Source: DASQFQ01 sp039934455 (GTDB taxonomy: Bacteria; Actinomycetota; Thermoleophilia; Solirubrobacterales; Solirubrobacteraceae). From it: a stretch of 38,388 bases of DNA. Shown in pieces: positions 24,448-32,580 of this stretch; within the stretch, counting starts at the first letter, position 1, and the number at the start of each line of letters is the position of its first letter. Location: positions 1 to 38,388 of the forward strand of contig JBDTMF010000012.1 in the NCBI GenBank assembly GCA_039934455.1, given 5' to 3'. The position numbers were made by a program, and so were the translations under genes. The notes under the pieces were generated by a model. The model was not told where the DNA came from, did no database searches, and was given only the letters and a program-made list of their open reading frames with translations.

Positions 24448-24465
<18 letters not shown>
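23380..24465 (+). CDS. Diguanylate cyclase (GGDEF) with heptad-repeat N-terminus
   Basis: 361 residues from ATG 23380, chosen for AAGGG eight bases upstream; a GTG at 23335 is less likely. Residues 33-81 are seven consecutive heptads of the form DxDQxxA. Residues 88-205 are a long charged helix with four more heptads of the form DRxxAAA (172-199), predicting an extended coiled-coil stalk. The C-terminal GGDEF domain (about 206-360) keeps DDLTGALRR, FVDVDKLKALND and the active-site GGDEF at 283-287. An RxxD inhibitory site (RSFD, 274-277) is exactly five residues before it. It should make c-di-GMP with product inhibition. No membrane helix or sensor domain is visible. The gene overlaps the convergent xylose isomerase by 18 bases. 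Confidence 0.92.
23476..23622 (+). repeat. Seven degenerate 21-bp tandem units inside the cyclase gene
   Basis: Codons 33-81 of the GGDEF gene repeat a seven-residue unit seven times: DSDQTMA, DSDRARS, ESDQARS, DRDQDSA, DQDQQAS, DRDQATA, DREQEGA. Position 1 is Asp or Glu in every unit, position 3 is Asp or Glu, and position 7 is Ala or Ser. At DNA level GACCAG recurs with a 21-base period. Confidence 0.8.
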
Positions 24466-25587
<1,122 letters not shown>

Positions 25588-25609
25588 GAGGTCCGCAATA
25601 CTCGCGCAT

Positions 25610-26725
25610 ATGAGCGCCGCGCGGACGATCGGGGTCGGGATGCTCGGCTATGCGTTCATGGGCAAGGCACACGCCAACGCGTACAAGACGATCGCCTACA
25701 TGACCTGGCCACCGCCGCTCGTGCCCGAGCTGGTCGCGATCTCCGGCCGCAGCGAGGCGGCGCTCGCCGAGGCCGCTGAGCGCTACGGCTTCGAGCAGCA
25801 CGTCACCGACTGGCGCGAGCTCGTTGCCGACCAGCGCGTCGAGCTGTTCGACAACGCGGGCCCGAACAGCCTCCACGGCGAGCCCACGATCGCCGCGGCC
25901 GAGGCGGGCAAGCACGTGGTGTGCGAGAAGCCGCTGGGCCGCGACGCGGCCGAGGCGCACGAGATCTGGCAGCGCGTGCAGGCGACGGGCGTCAAGCACA
26001 TGTGCGCCTTCAACTACCGCTTCGTGCCCGCGGTGCGGCTCGCGCGCGAGCTGATCGAGTCGGGGGAGCTCGGGGAGATCTTCCACTTCCGCGGCGCCTA
26101 CCTCCAGGACTGGGGCGCCGCCGACAGCGACGCCTGGCGCTTCGACAAGGGCGCCGCCGGGTCCGGCGCGCTCGGCGACCTCGGCGCGCTCGTGCTCGAC
26201 CTCGCGCGCTACCTCGTCGGCGAGATCGCCGACGTGTCGGCGCGCGTCGCGACGTTCTGGCCGGAGCGCGAGGTCGACGACGCCGTCGAGGCGGCGGTGT
26301 CGTTCGAGAGCGGCGCGGTCGGGACGATCGAGGCGACGCGCTTCGCGACCGGCCACCGCAACGCGTTCCGCTGGGAGGTCAACGGCTCCAAGGGCTCGAT
26401 CGCGTTCGACATGGAGCGCCTCAACGAGCTGCAGGTGCACCTGGCCGGCTCGACGCCGGGCGCGCGGGCGCAGGGCTTCCGGACCGTGCTGGTCTCCGAG
26501 GCCGGCCACCCGTTCTGGGAGCACTGGTGGCCGCCCGGGCACATCATCGGCTGGGGCGACACGTTCGTCCACGAGCTCCACCACCTGCTGACGGCGATCC
26601 GCGATGACAGCGGCGTCGCGCCGCACGGCGCGACGTTCGAGGACGGCTACCGCGCCGCGGAGGTCTGCGACGCAATGGTCCGCTCCTCGGACTCAGGCGG
26701 GCGCGAGACGATTGGCTATCGCTGA
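25610..26725 (+). CDS. Gfo/Idh/MocA-family sugar dehydrogenase
   Basis: 371 residues from ATG 25610; ATG 25586 in the same frame would overlap the xylA start and add residues outside the Rossmann fold. The N-terminal NAD(P)-binding domain has GVGMLGYAFMGKAHANAY and VELFDNAGPNSLH. The family's EKP motif is at VVCEKPLGRDAAEA. A C-terminal alpha/beta domain follows, with NYRFVPAVRLARELIESGEL, YLQDWGAADSDAWRFDK and the GDLGALVLDLARYLVGEI helix that carries the usual catalytic Asp/His region. These enzymes oxidise or reduce sugars, inositols and their derivatives. Divergence from xylA suggests a pentose-related substrate, which is inference. Confidence 0.9.
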   Translation: MSAARTIGVGMLGYAFMGKAHANAYKTIAYMTWPPPLVPELVAISGRSEAALAEAAERYGFEQHVTDWRELVADQRVELFDNAGPNSLHGEPTIAAAEAGKHVVCEKPLGRDAAEAHEIWQRVQATGVKHMCAFNYRFVPAVRLARELIESGELGEIFHFRGAYLQDWGAADSDAWRFDKGAAGSGALGDLGALVLDLARYLVGEIADVSARVATFWPEREVDDAVEAAVSFESGAVGTIEATRFATGHRNAFRWEVNGSKGSIAFDMERLNELQVHLAGSTPGARAQGFRTVLVSEAGHPFWEHWWPPGHIIGWGDTFVHELHHLLTAIRDDSGVAPHGATFEDGYRAAEVCDAMVRSSDSGGRETIGYR

Positions 26726-26773
26726 AGCGGGGGATCACATCCGGGTAACCGGACCCGGGAGACCGCTGCTTTC

Positions 26774-27883
26774 ATGCGCTACATGACGAAGACCCGCCTG
26801 CTCCTGCTCGGAGCCATCTGCCTCATGCTCGCCCTGCCAACCACCGCGCCGGCACGGCCGCACCACGGCCATCATCACGGCCATCACCACGCGCAGCCGC
26901 TGATCATCGGCCACCGCGGCGCCGCGGGCTACCGCCCCGAGCACACGCTCGCGTCCTACGAGCTCGCCGCTCGGATGGGCGCCGACTACGTCGAGCCCGA
27001 CCTGGTCTCCACCAAGGACGGCGTGCTCGTCGCCCGCCACGAGCCCAACATCGCCGATACGACGAACGTCGCGGACCATCCCGAGTTCGCCGACCGCAAG
27101 ACGACCAAGACCATCGACGGCGTCGAGCAGACCGGCTGGTTCACCGAGGACTTCACGCTGCGCGAGCTCAAGACGCTGCGCGCCAAGGAGCGCCTCCCGG
27201 ACATCCGGCCGCAGAACACGAAGTACGACGGGAAGTTCGAGGTCCCGACCTTCCAGCAGGTGCTCGACCTGCGCGCGCGGCTCTCGCGCGAGCTGCACCG
27301 GAACCTCGGCGTCTACCCGGAGACCAAGCACCCGACCTACTTCCGCTCGATCGGCCTGCCGATCGAGCCAGGGCTCGTGCGCGCACTGAACCGCAACGGC
27401 CTCAACCGCCGCGGCGCGCCGGTGTTCGTGCAGTCGTTCGAGCAGGACAACCTGCGCGCCCTGCGCCGCGTCCTGAGGGTGCCGCTCGTGCAGCTGATCG
27501 ACGCCAAGACGCTCCACCCCGCTGGGGATCCGGCCAACCCGACCTACGGCGAGCTCGCCACCCCGGCGGGCCTGCAGAGCATCGCTCGCTACGCCGACGG
27601 CGTCGGGCCGTCGAAGGACTACATCGTCCCGCGCAACCCCGACGGGAGCTCCGCTGCGCCCACGAGCTTCGTGCGCGACGCGCACGCGGCGGGCCTTGTG
27701 GTCCACCCGTACACGTTCCGGCGTGAGAACACGTTCCTGCCGCTCGAGCTGCGCTCGTCGGCCGACCCGGCCGGCATCGGCGACCTGAAGACGGAGATCC
27801 GGCAGTTCTTCGCGCTCGGCGTCGACGGTGTGTTCACCGACAACGCCGACATCGGGGTCGCCGCGCGCGCTACGCGGCGATGA
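26774..27883 (+). CDS. Secreted glycerophosphodiester phosphodiesterase (GlpQ-like)
   Basis: 369 residues from ATG 26774, or 366 from ATG 26783. A signal peptide (KTRLLLLGAICLMLALPTTA) is followed by a histidine-rich stretch (RPHHGHHHGHHHAQP) that could bind metal. The GDPD barrel then begins with IIGHRGAAGYRPEHTLASY, and DYVEPDLVSTKDGVLVARHE holds the metal Glu/Asp and the second catalytic His. ETKHPTYFR and VFVQSFEQDNLRAL are late barrel motifs of the GlpQ subgroup. The enzyme cleaves glycerophosphodiesters outside the cell to glycerol-3-phosphate and an alcohol, giving phosphate and carbon. It overlaps the convergent aminotransferase by 14 bases. Confidence 0.93.
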   Translation: MRYMTKTRLLLLGAICLMLALPTTAPARPHHGHHHGHHHAQPLIIGHRGAAGYRPEHTLASYELAARMGADYVEPDLVSTKDGVLVARHEPNIADTTNVADHPEFADRKTTKTIDGVEQTGWFTEDFTLRELKTLRAKERLPDIRPQNTKYDGKFEVPTFQQVLDLRARLSRELHRNLGVYPETKHPTYFRSIGLPIEPGLVRALNRNGLNRRGAPVFVQSFEQDNLRALRRVLRVPLVQLIDAKTLHPAGDPANPTYGELATPAGLQSIARYADGVGPSKDYIVPRNPDGSSAAPTSFVRDAHAAGLVVHPYTFRRENTFLPLELRSSADPAGIGDLKTEIRQFFALGVDGVFTDNADIGVAARATRR

Positions 27884-29066
27884 CGCCGGCCAGCCGCTCG
27901 ACCGCGGTGGCGAGCTCCGCCTCGGACAGGTAGCTGAACGAAACGCGCAGCTCGGCCGCCCCCTCATCCCCGGGATAGAAGGGGCGGCCGGGCACGTAAT
28001 TGACGCCGGCCTCGAGCGCGGCGGGGCGCAACTCGCTCGCGTCGAGCCCCTGCGGGAGCGTGAGCCACGTGAAGAAGCCACCACTCGGCTCGCTCCAGGC
28101 GACGCCGGGCGGCATGTGCTCGTGCAGCGCACCCTCAACCGCCCGCCACCCGCGCTCGTAGAGCGCGCGCGACTGCGGGACCTGGCGCTCGAAGTGCCCG
28201 GCGCGCCCGTACTGCTCCACGATGCGCTGGGCGAGCGCGCTGGCGCACTGGTCGCCGGTCTGCTTGGCCGCCGCCATCTGCGCGACCACGTCCGCCGGCC
28301 CGACCGCCCACCCGAGACGCACGCCGGGGCAGAAGATCTTCGAGAACGTGCCGGCCTGCGCGACGACATCGGGGCCGAGTGACCACAGCGATGGCAACGC
28401 GCCGCCGTCGAAGGACATCTCGCGGTACGCGACATCCTCGAGGATCAGCACACCGTGGCGCCGGCACAGGTCGATCAGCGCGTGGCGCCGCTCGAGCGAG
28501 AGCGTGCGGCCGGTCGGGTTCTGGAACTCGGGGATGAGGTAGATGAGCTTCGGGCGCAGGCCGTCGGCGAGGCGCGCGTCGAGCACGTCGACCTGCAGGC
28601 CGTCCTCGTCCATCGGGATGCCCGTGACCGGCGCGCCGAAGCCGTCGAAGGCCATCAGCGCGCCGAGGTAGGTCGGCGCCTCGACCACGACGGCGTCACC
28701 CGGATCGAGCAGGGCGAGACCGGCCAGCGTGATGCACTCCATCCCCCCGCTGGTGACGATCAGCTCGTCCTTCTTCGGGCGCCGGCCCTGCAGCTGCTCC
28801 TGGCGCTCGATCAGGTACTCGCGGACGCTCGGGATGCCCTCGCTCGGCGCGTACTGGAGCGCGACCTCCGGGTCGTCGCGCAGCAGCCCCGCCACGATCT
28901 CGTCGAGCACCTCGGTCGGGAACGTCGCCGGGCTCGGGAACCCACCGCTCACCGACAGGACGCCGGGCGGGCTGCCGGCGAGGATGGTGGCCAGCTCGGC
29001 CGCGCCCTGGTTGAGCGCGCGCTGCGAGAACGACCGCGTCCAGTGGCTCGAGTCAACCGTCGACAT
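27870..29066 (-). CDS. PLP-dependent aminotransferase, class I/II (2-aminoadipate/MocR-like)
   Basis: 398 residues of fold-type I aminotransferase. Landmarks in order: GGFPSPATFPTEVLDEIVA, LQYAPSEGIPSVREYLIERQ, IVTSGGMECITLAGLALLDP, FQNPTGRTLSLERRHALIDL, VLILEDVAYREMSFDG and the PLP lysine in GTFSKIFCPGVRLGWAVGP. The C-terminal LRVSFSYLSE holds the carboxylate-binding Arg. This set is typical of LysN/2-aminoadipate aminotransferase and related broad-specificity enzymes. Its 5' end overlaps the RraA-family gene by 14 bases on the same strand, so the two are co-translated and likely act in one pathway, for example interconverting a 2-oxo acid and its amino acid. Confidence 0.92.
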   Translation of the reverse strand: MSTVDSSHWTRSFSQRALNQGAAELATILAGSPPGVLSVSGGFPSPATFPTEVLDEIVAGLLRDDPEVALQYAPSEGIPSVREYLIERQEQLQGRRPKKDELIVTSGGMECITLAGLALLDPGDAVVVEAPTYLGALMAFDGFGAPVTGIPMDEDGLQVDVLDARLADGLRPKLIYLIPEFQNPTGRTLSLERRHALIDLCRRHGVLILEDVAYREMSFDGGALPSLWSLGPDVVAQAGTFSKIFCPGVRLGWAVGPADVVAQMAAAKQTGDQCASALAQRIVEQYGRAGHFERQVPQSRALYERGWRAVEGALHEHMPPGVAWSEPSGGFFTWLTLPQGLDASELRPAALEAGVNYVPGRPFYPGDEGAAELRVSFSYLSEAELATAVERLAGVIAA

Positions 29067-29721
29067 CGACCTCGAACCTCAAGCTGCTCTCCTCTCCGCG
29101 GTCCAGGGCCGCGACGTGCTCGCCCCAGTTCGTCAGGTCGTGGAGCGGACTGTTCTCATGCCGCATCGCCTCGAGCATGGCGCCCTCGGCGCGCCCGATG
29201 TGCTCGGCCGCCTCGAGCGCGGCCGCGAAGCGCTCGGCGGGCGCGATCGCCACGCCGTCGTCGTCGGCGAAGACGATGTCGCCAGGGTTGACGTCGACGC
29301 CGCCGCAGCTGAGCGGCTCGTTCAGCGGGGGTCGCGCGACGGTCCCGCCCGAGCGCGGGATCGTGCCGCGGGCGAACACCGGCAGCCCATTCCGGCGCAG
29401 CCCCGCCAGGTCGCGGCAGAAGCCGTCGATGACGACGCCCGCGAGCCCGCGCCGCTTCGCCTCGGTGGCGAACAGCTCGCCGAGCACCGCGACGCTGCCC
29501 TCGCCGGTCGCGATCACGAGCACGTCGCCGTACTTCGCCTCCGCGAGCGCGCTGAACACCGGAAGGTGGTCGTCCGGGGCGAGGACGGTGTAGGCAGGGC
29601 CGGCCATCCGCACGTCCGGCAGCATCGCGCGAATCGCGGGGTCGACGACGGGCAGGCCCTTGTCGGCGTCGCAGACCGCGGAGACCTCGAGCGCGAGCAG
29701 GCGGTCTACGACGTAGGTCAT
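29053..29721 (-). CDS. RraA-family protein (HMG/CHA aldolase-like)
   Basis: 222 residues from ATG 29721; ATG 29760 is an alternative. The RraA/demethylmenaquinone-methyltransferase-like fold is indicated by LEVSAVCDADKGLPVVDPAI, MAGPAYTVLAPDDHLPV, AKYGDVLVIATGEGSVAVLG, AKRRGLAGVVIDGFCRD and NPGDIVFADDDGVAIAPAER. The GDVLVI and GxxRD (here DGFCRD) motifs are those that bind substrate and divalent metal in class II pyruvate aldolases such as 4-carboxy-4-hydroxy-2-oxoadipate aldolase. It probably cleaves or decarboxylates a 2-oxo acid. It overlaps the aminotransferase by 14 bases. The 116 bases upstream hold no clear gene, but their in-frame translation (HLAEHVAEVVGGRRASLAAR) faintly resembles the C-terminus of this same family. 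Confidence 0.85.
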   Translation of the reverse strand: MTYVVDRLLALEVSAVCDADKGLPVVDPAIRAMLPDVRMAGPAYTVLAPDDHLPVFSALAEAKYGDVLVIATGEGSVAVLGELFATEAKRRGLAGVVIDGFCRDLAGLRRNGLPVFARGTIPRSGGTVARPPLNEPLSCGGVDVNPGDIVFADDDGVAIAPAERFAAALEAAEHIGRAEGAMLEAMRHENSPLHDLTNWGEHVAALDRGEESSLRFEVDVDG

Positions 29722-29837
29722 CCCGGCAGTGTCCCAGGCCAGCGGCTCGCATGAGACCATGCCCGCCGAAGCGAGCCGCGCCGCGAGCGAGGCCCGCCGC
29801 CCGCCGACCACCTCCGCGACGTGCTCGGCCAGGTGGC

Positions 29838-30404
29838 TCAGTCGAGCTGAAGCACGCGCGCGCCCGAGACCCAGTGCACGCGCGCGTCGCCGCAGCGCGT
29901 CGCCGCGAGGCCGGCGACCGGGTGGGTGTGGCCATGGAGGATGTGGCGCGGCCGGTGGCGGTCCACCCACTCGCGCAGCCCCGCGAACCCGACGTGGGCC
30001 GGGTCGTCCGGGTCGTCGTTGATGCCCAGCGGCGGACAGTGGCAGATCAGGATTTCGGCGGCCGGGAGCCGCCGGGCGAGCTTCGCCGCCTCCTTCTGCG
30101 TGTAGTGGTGCGGGCCGCCGTTGCCGTAGCGCACGCAGCCCTCGAAGCCGGCCACGGTCACGCCGAGGAGCGAGGTCCGGCGCGCGTGCAGGTCCTCGAC
30201 CTCGACCTCGCGCAGCAGGTCGGGCGGGTCGTGATTGCCGTGCACCCCGACCTTCGGGAGCGCGAGGCCGGTGAGCGACTCGATCCAGGCGAGGTCGAGG
30301 TCGCCGAGGGTGATGACCGCCCGCACCCCCAGCTGCTCGGCCATCAGCACAGGATCCATCGGCGGCCGCTTGTCGGCGAGGGCGAGCACGCGCATCGCCG
30401 CCAA
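29838..30404 (-). CDS. Metallophosphoesterase-family protein with altered first motif
   Basis: 188 residues from ATG 30404 or 185 from ATG 30395. Calcineurin-like motifs are present in order: ITLGDLDLAWIE (GD), GVHGNHDPPDLL (GNHD), ILICHCPPLGIND, and HILHGHTHPVAG (GHTH). The first motif, normally DxH, reads LALADKRPP, so the histidine metal ligand is replaced. This occurs in a known small subgroup and may mean one altered metal site. A role as a nucleotide or nucleic-acid phosphodiesterase is possible but the substrate is unknown. It lies upstream of the RraA gene on the same strand. Confidence 0.85.
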   Translation of the reverse strand: MAAMRVLALADKRPPMDPVLMAEQLGVRAVITLGDLDLAWIESLTGLALPKVGVHGNHDPPDLLREVEVEDLHARRTSLLGVTVAGFEGCVRYGNGGPHHYTQKEAAKLARRLPAAEILICHCPPLGINDDPDDPAHVGFAGLREWVDRHRPRHILHGHTHPVAGLAATRCGDARVHWVSGARVLQLD

Positions 30405-30444
30405 CAGTAGGGCCGGCCAGGGCGCGGCGCCGGGGGCAGGCTCT

Positions 30445-31126
30445 TACGTGCTCCCGGCGGGCACGCCCGCGGCGATCATCCGCGGAATTCCCCCGCCGGG
30501 GACCGGGCCCTACCGGATCAGCGCGTTCTCGCCCGGGCACAACGTGCGGTTGGTGCGCAACCAGCGCTTTCACTCCTGGTCGGCCGAGGCCCGGCCCGAC
30601 GGCTTCCCCGACGCGATCGACGTCAGGATCTCCGCCGACCCCGCCGCGCAGGCGGCCGCCTGCGCCCACGTGCCCGTTCACCCGCGACGCCACGCCGGGC
30701 GGCCGCTGGTCGGCGCCGGACCTCGACCGCGCCCGCCGGCTGATCGCGGCGTCGGGCACGCGCGGCGCGCGCGTGGAGGTCGCAGGTGGGGTTCACGGGC
30801 TGGATCGCCGACTTCCTGACCGCGTCGAGCTGCTTCGACCCGTTCGCTGCGCGGGGTTCATCCCCAAGAGCATCGACAACGAGAACCTCTCGGAGTACTG
30901 CGACCACGCTGTGGACGCCGACTACCAAGCCGTGCTGGCCGCCCACGGCGCGGAGGCGAACGCGCGCTGGCCCGCGCTCGACCGCCGGGTGTCGGCGGCG
31001 TCGCCGGCGATCCCCCTGTTCAGCCGGCGCTCGCTGCTGCTGGTCTCCGACCGCGTCGGCAACGCGCAGATGCACCTTGGGCTCGGGCCGCTGTTGGATC
31101 AGTTCTGGGTCCATTGGTGCTGCTAG
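30445..31126 (+). pseudogene. Peptide/oligopeptide ABC binding protein (family 5) pseudogene
   Basis: Three or four in-order pieces of a DppA/OppA-type solute-binding protein remain. GTGPYRISAFSPGHNVRLVR and NQRFHSWSAEARPDGFPDAI lie at about 30445-30655. In the next frame CPFTRDATPGGRWSAPDLDR and ARRLIAASGTRGARVEV follow (30671-30780). After another shift comes VGFTGWIADFLTASSCFDPF (30787-30850). Finally, back in the second frame, FIPKSIDNENLSEYCDHAVD and the C-terminal GNAQMHLGLGPLLDQFWVH run to TAG 31124-31126. The signal peptide and first half are missing, and more than 150 residues are lost between the pieces. No product is expected. Confidence 0.8.
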
Positions 31127-31136
31127 ACCTGTCGTG

Positions 31137-32258
31137 ATGAGCGACCGGCCGAGCTTCACCATCGAGTACCTGGAGCCGGTCGAGATCGAGGCGGAGCCGC
31201 TCCCCGACGAGTTCTCGGCGTCGCGGCTGAAGCGCTCGCTGCTGATCCTCGGCGCGGTCGTCGTCGTGGTCGCCGCCGCGATCGTGCTGCTCCCCGGCCT
31301 CGGCTCGCTGCGCCAGCGCTTCGACGGCGCCGAGCCCGGGTGGCTGCTGGTCGCCGCCCTGCTCCAGCTCGGCTCCTGCGCGTCGTACGTGCTCGCGTTC
31401 CGGGCCGTGTTCTGCCAGCGCACGAGCTGGCGCACGAGCGCCGAGATCGGACTGGCCGAGCTGGCCGCGAACTCCGTGTTCTCGATCGGCGGCGCCGGGG
31501 GGCTGGCGCTCGGCGCGTGGATCCTGCGCCGCGGCGGCCTGCCCGCGTCCTACATCGCCCGCCGCACGGTCGCCTTCTTCCTGCTCACGAGCCTCGCCAA
31601 CGTCGGCTTCCTCGCGCTCGGCGGGACGCTGCTCACGCTCGGCGTCCTGCACGGCTCGCCGATGCTGCTCCTCGGGCTCATCCCGGCCGTCGCGGGAGTG
31701 CTCGCGATCGCGCTCGCCGTCGGCGCGCGCCCGGTGGCGAACGTGCTGGCGCGGCGCTGGATGAAGGAGCGGCTGGTGGCGGCGGCCGAGGCGGTCGGCG
31801 ACGGCGTCGACGAGGCGCTGGGGCTGCTGCGCACCGGCAATCCCGCGATCCTGCTCGGCGCGGCGGGATACATGCTCTTCGACGTCGCGATGCTCGGCGT
31901 CTGCTTCACCGCCTTCGGTCACGACGTCCCGCCTGCGGGTGTGCTGCTCGTCGCGTACCTGATCGGCCAGCTCGGCAGCCTGATCCCGATCCCGGGTGGG
32001 ATCGGCGGCGTCGACGGCGGGCTGATCGGCACGCTCGTGCTCGACGGCGACGACGCGGGCGACGCCGCCGTCGCGGTGATCGCCTACCGCGGGCTGCTGC
32101 TGGCGATCCCCGCCGCGCTCGGGCTGCCCGCGCTCGCGGTGCTGCGGAAGCGGCTCCAGAGCGAGGCGCATGACATCGCCGCCTGCGCGCCCGGGCAATC
32201 CGTCGAGGTGCTCGGGCGCGGCGCGGTGGAGCGCTCCGTGCCGGTTACGACGGCGTGA
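31137..32258 (+). CDS. YbhN / LPG-synthase-like flippase-domain membrane protein
   Basis: 373 residues from ATG 31137 (GTG 31134 is directly adjacent). A 30-residue acidic cytoplasmic N-terminus leads to eight or so helices of the UPF0104/lysylphosphatidylglycerol synthase transmembrane family. Landmarks are LELA-like GLAELAANSVFSIGGAGGLA, ARRTVAFFLLTSLANVGFLA and the conserved loop LIGQLGSLIPIPGGIGGVDG. Members are polytopic membrane proteins; those fused to MprF flip aminoacyl lipids, while stand-alone members are poorly characterised. Lipid translocation is a family-level guess. The gene follows a peptide-binding-protein pseudogene and overlaps the convergent zinc-finger gene by 14 bases. 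Confidence 0.87.
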   Translation: MSDRPSFTIEYLEPVEIEAEPLPDEFSASRLKRSLLILGAVVVVVAAAIVLLPGLGSLRQRFDGAEPGWLLVAALLQLGSCASYVLAFRAVFCQRTSWRTSAEIGLAELAANSVFSIGGAGGLALGAWILRRGGLPASYIARRTVAFFLLTSLANVGFLALGGTLLTLGVLHGSPMLLLGLIPAVAGVLAIALAVGARPVANVLARRWMKERLVAAAEAVGDGVDEALGLLRTGNPAILLGAAGYMLFDVAMLGVCFTAFGHDVPPAGVLLVAYLIGQLGSLIPIPGGIGGVDGGLIGTLVLDGDDAGDAAVAVIAYRGLLLAIPAALGLPALAVLRKRLQSEAHDIAACAPGQSVEVLGRGAVERSVPVTTA

Positions 32259-32520
32259 GCCGGAACATCAGCTCGTCCTCGTAGCACCAGCTCCACGCCT
32301 CGCCCGGCTCGGCCGAGCGGATGATCGGGTGCTTGGTCTCCGCGTTGTGCGCGGTCGCGTGCCGGTTGGGCGAGTTGTCGCAGCAGCCGATCTTGCCGCA
32401 GGTCTGACACATGCGCAGGTGAACCCACTGCGAGCCGATCGCCAGGCAGTCCTCGCAGCCGGTGATGGATTCGGGAGGCTCGAGGATCTCGACGGAGTCG
32501 AGGTGACTACAGGTGGCCAT
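32245..32520 (-). CDS. UBP-type zinc-finger protein
   Basis: 91 residues made almost wholly of a zf-UBP domain. Cys4 and His6 (CSHLDSV), Cys22 and Cys25 (GCEDC), MCQTCGKIGCCD, and the histidine series RHATAHNAETKHPIIRS reproduce the ligand spacing. The conserved GEAWSWCYEDELMF closes the fold. In eukaryotes this fold binds the free C-terminal GG of ubiquitin. In actinobacteria it occurs as short stand-alone proteins whose partner is unknown. GGGGG lies directly before the ATG at 32520. Nothing ubiquitin-like is encoded nearby. Confidence 0.93.
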   Translation of the reverse strand: MATCSHLDSVEILEPPESITGCEDCLAIGSQWVHLRMCQTCGKIGCCDNSPNRHATAHNAETKHPIIRSAEPGEAWSWCYEDELMFRLTPS

Positions 32521-32580
32521 CCCCCAGAGAGTGGCAGCCCGGCTCAGGCGGCGCGGTGCGTCAGCAGCTCGGCGGGATCT

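Noticed and set aside
32245..32520. Bacterial ubiquitin-like modification system suggested by the UBP finger
   Set aside because: No ubiquitin-like, E1, E2 or peptidase gene is near; stand-alone UBP fingers are common in actinobacteria.
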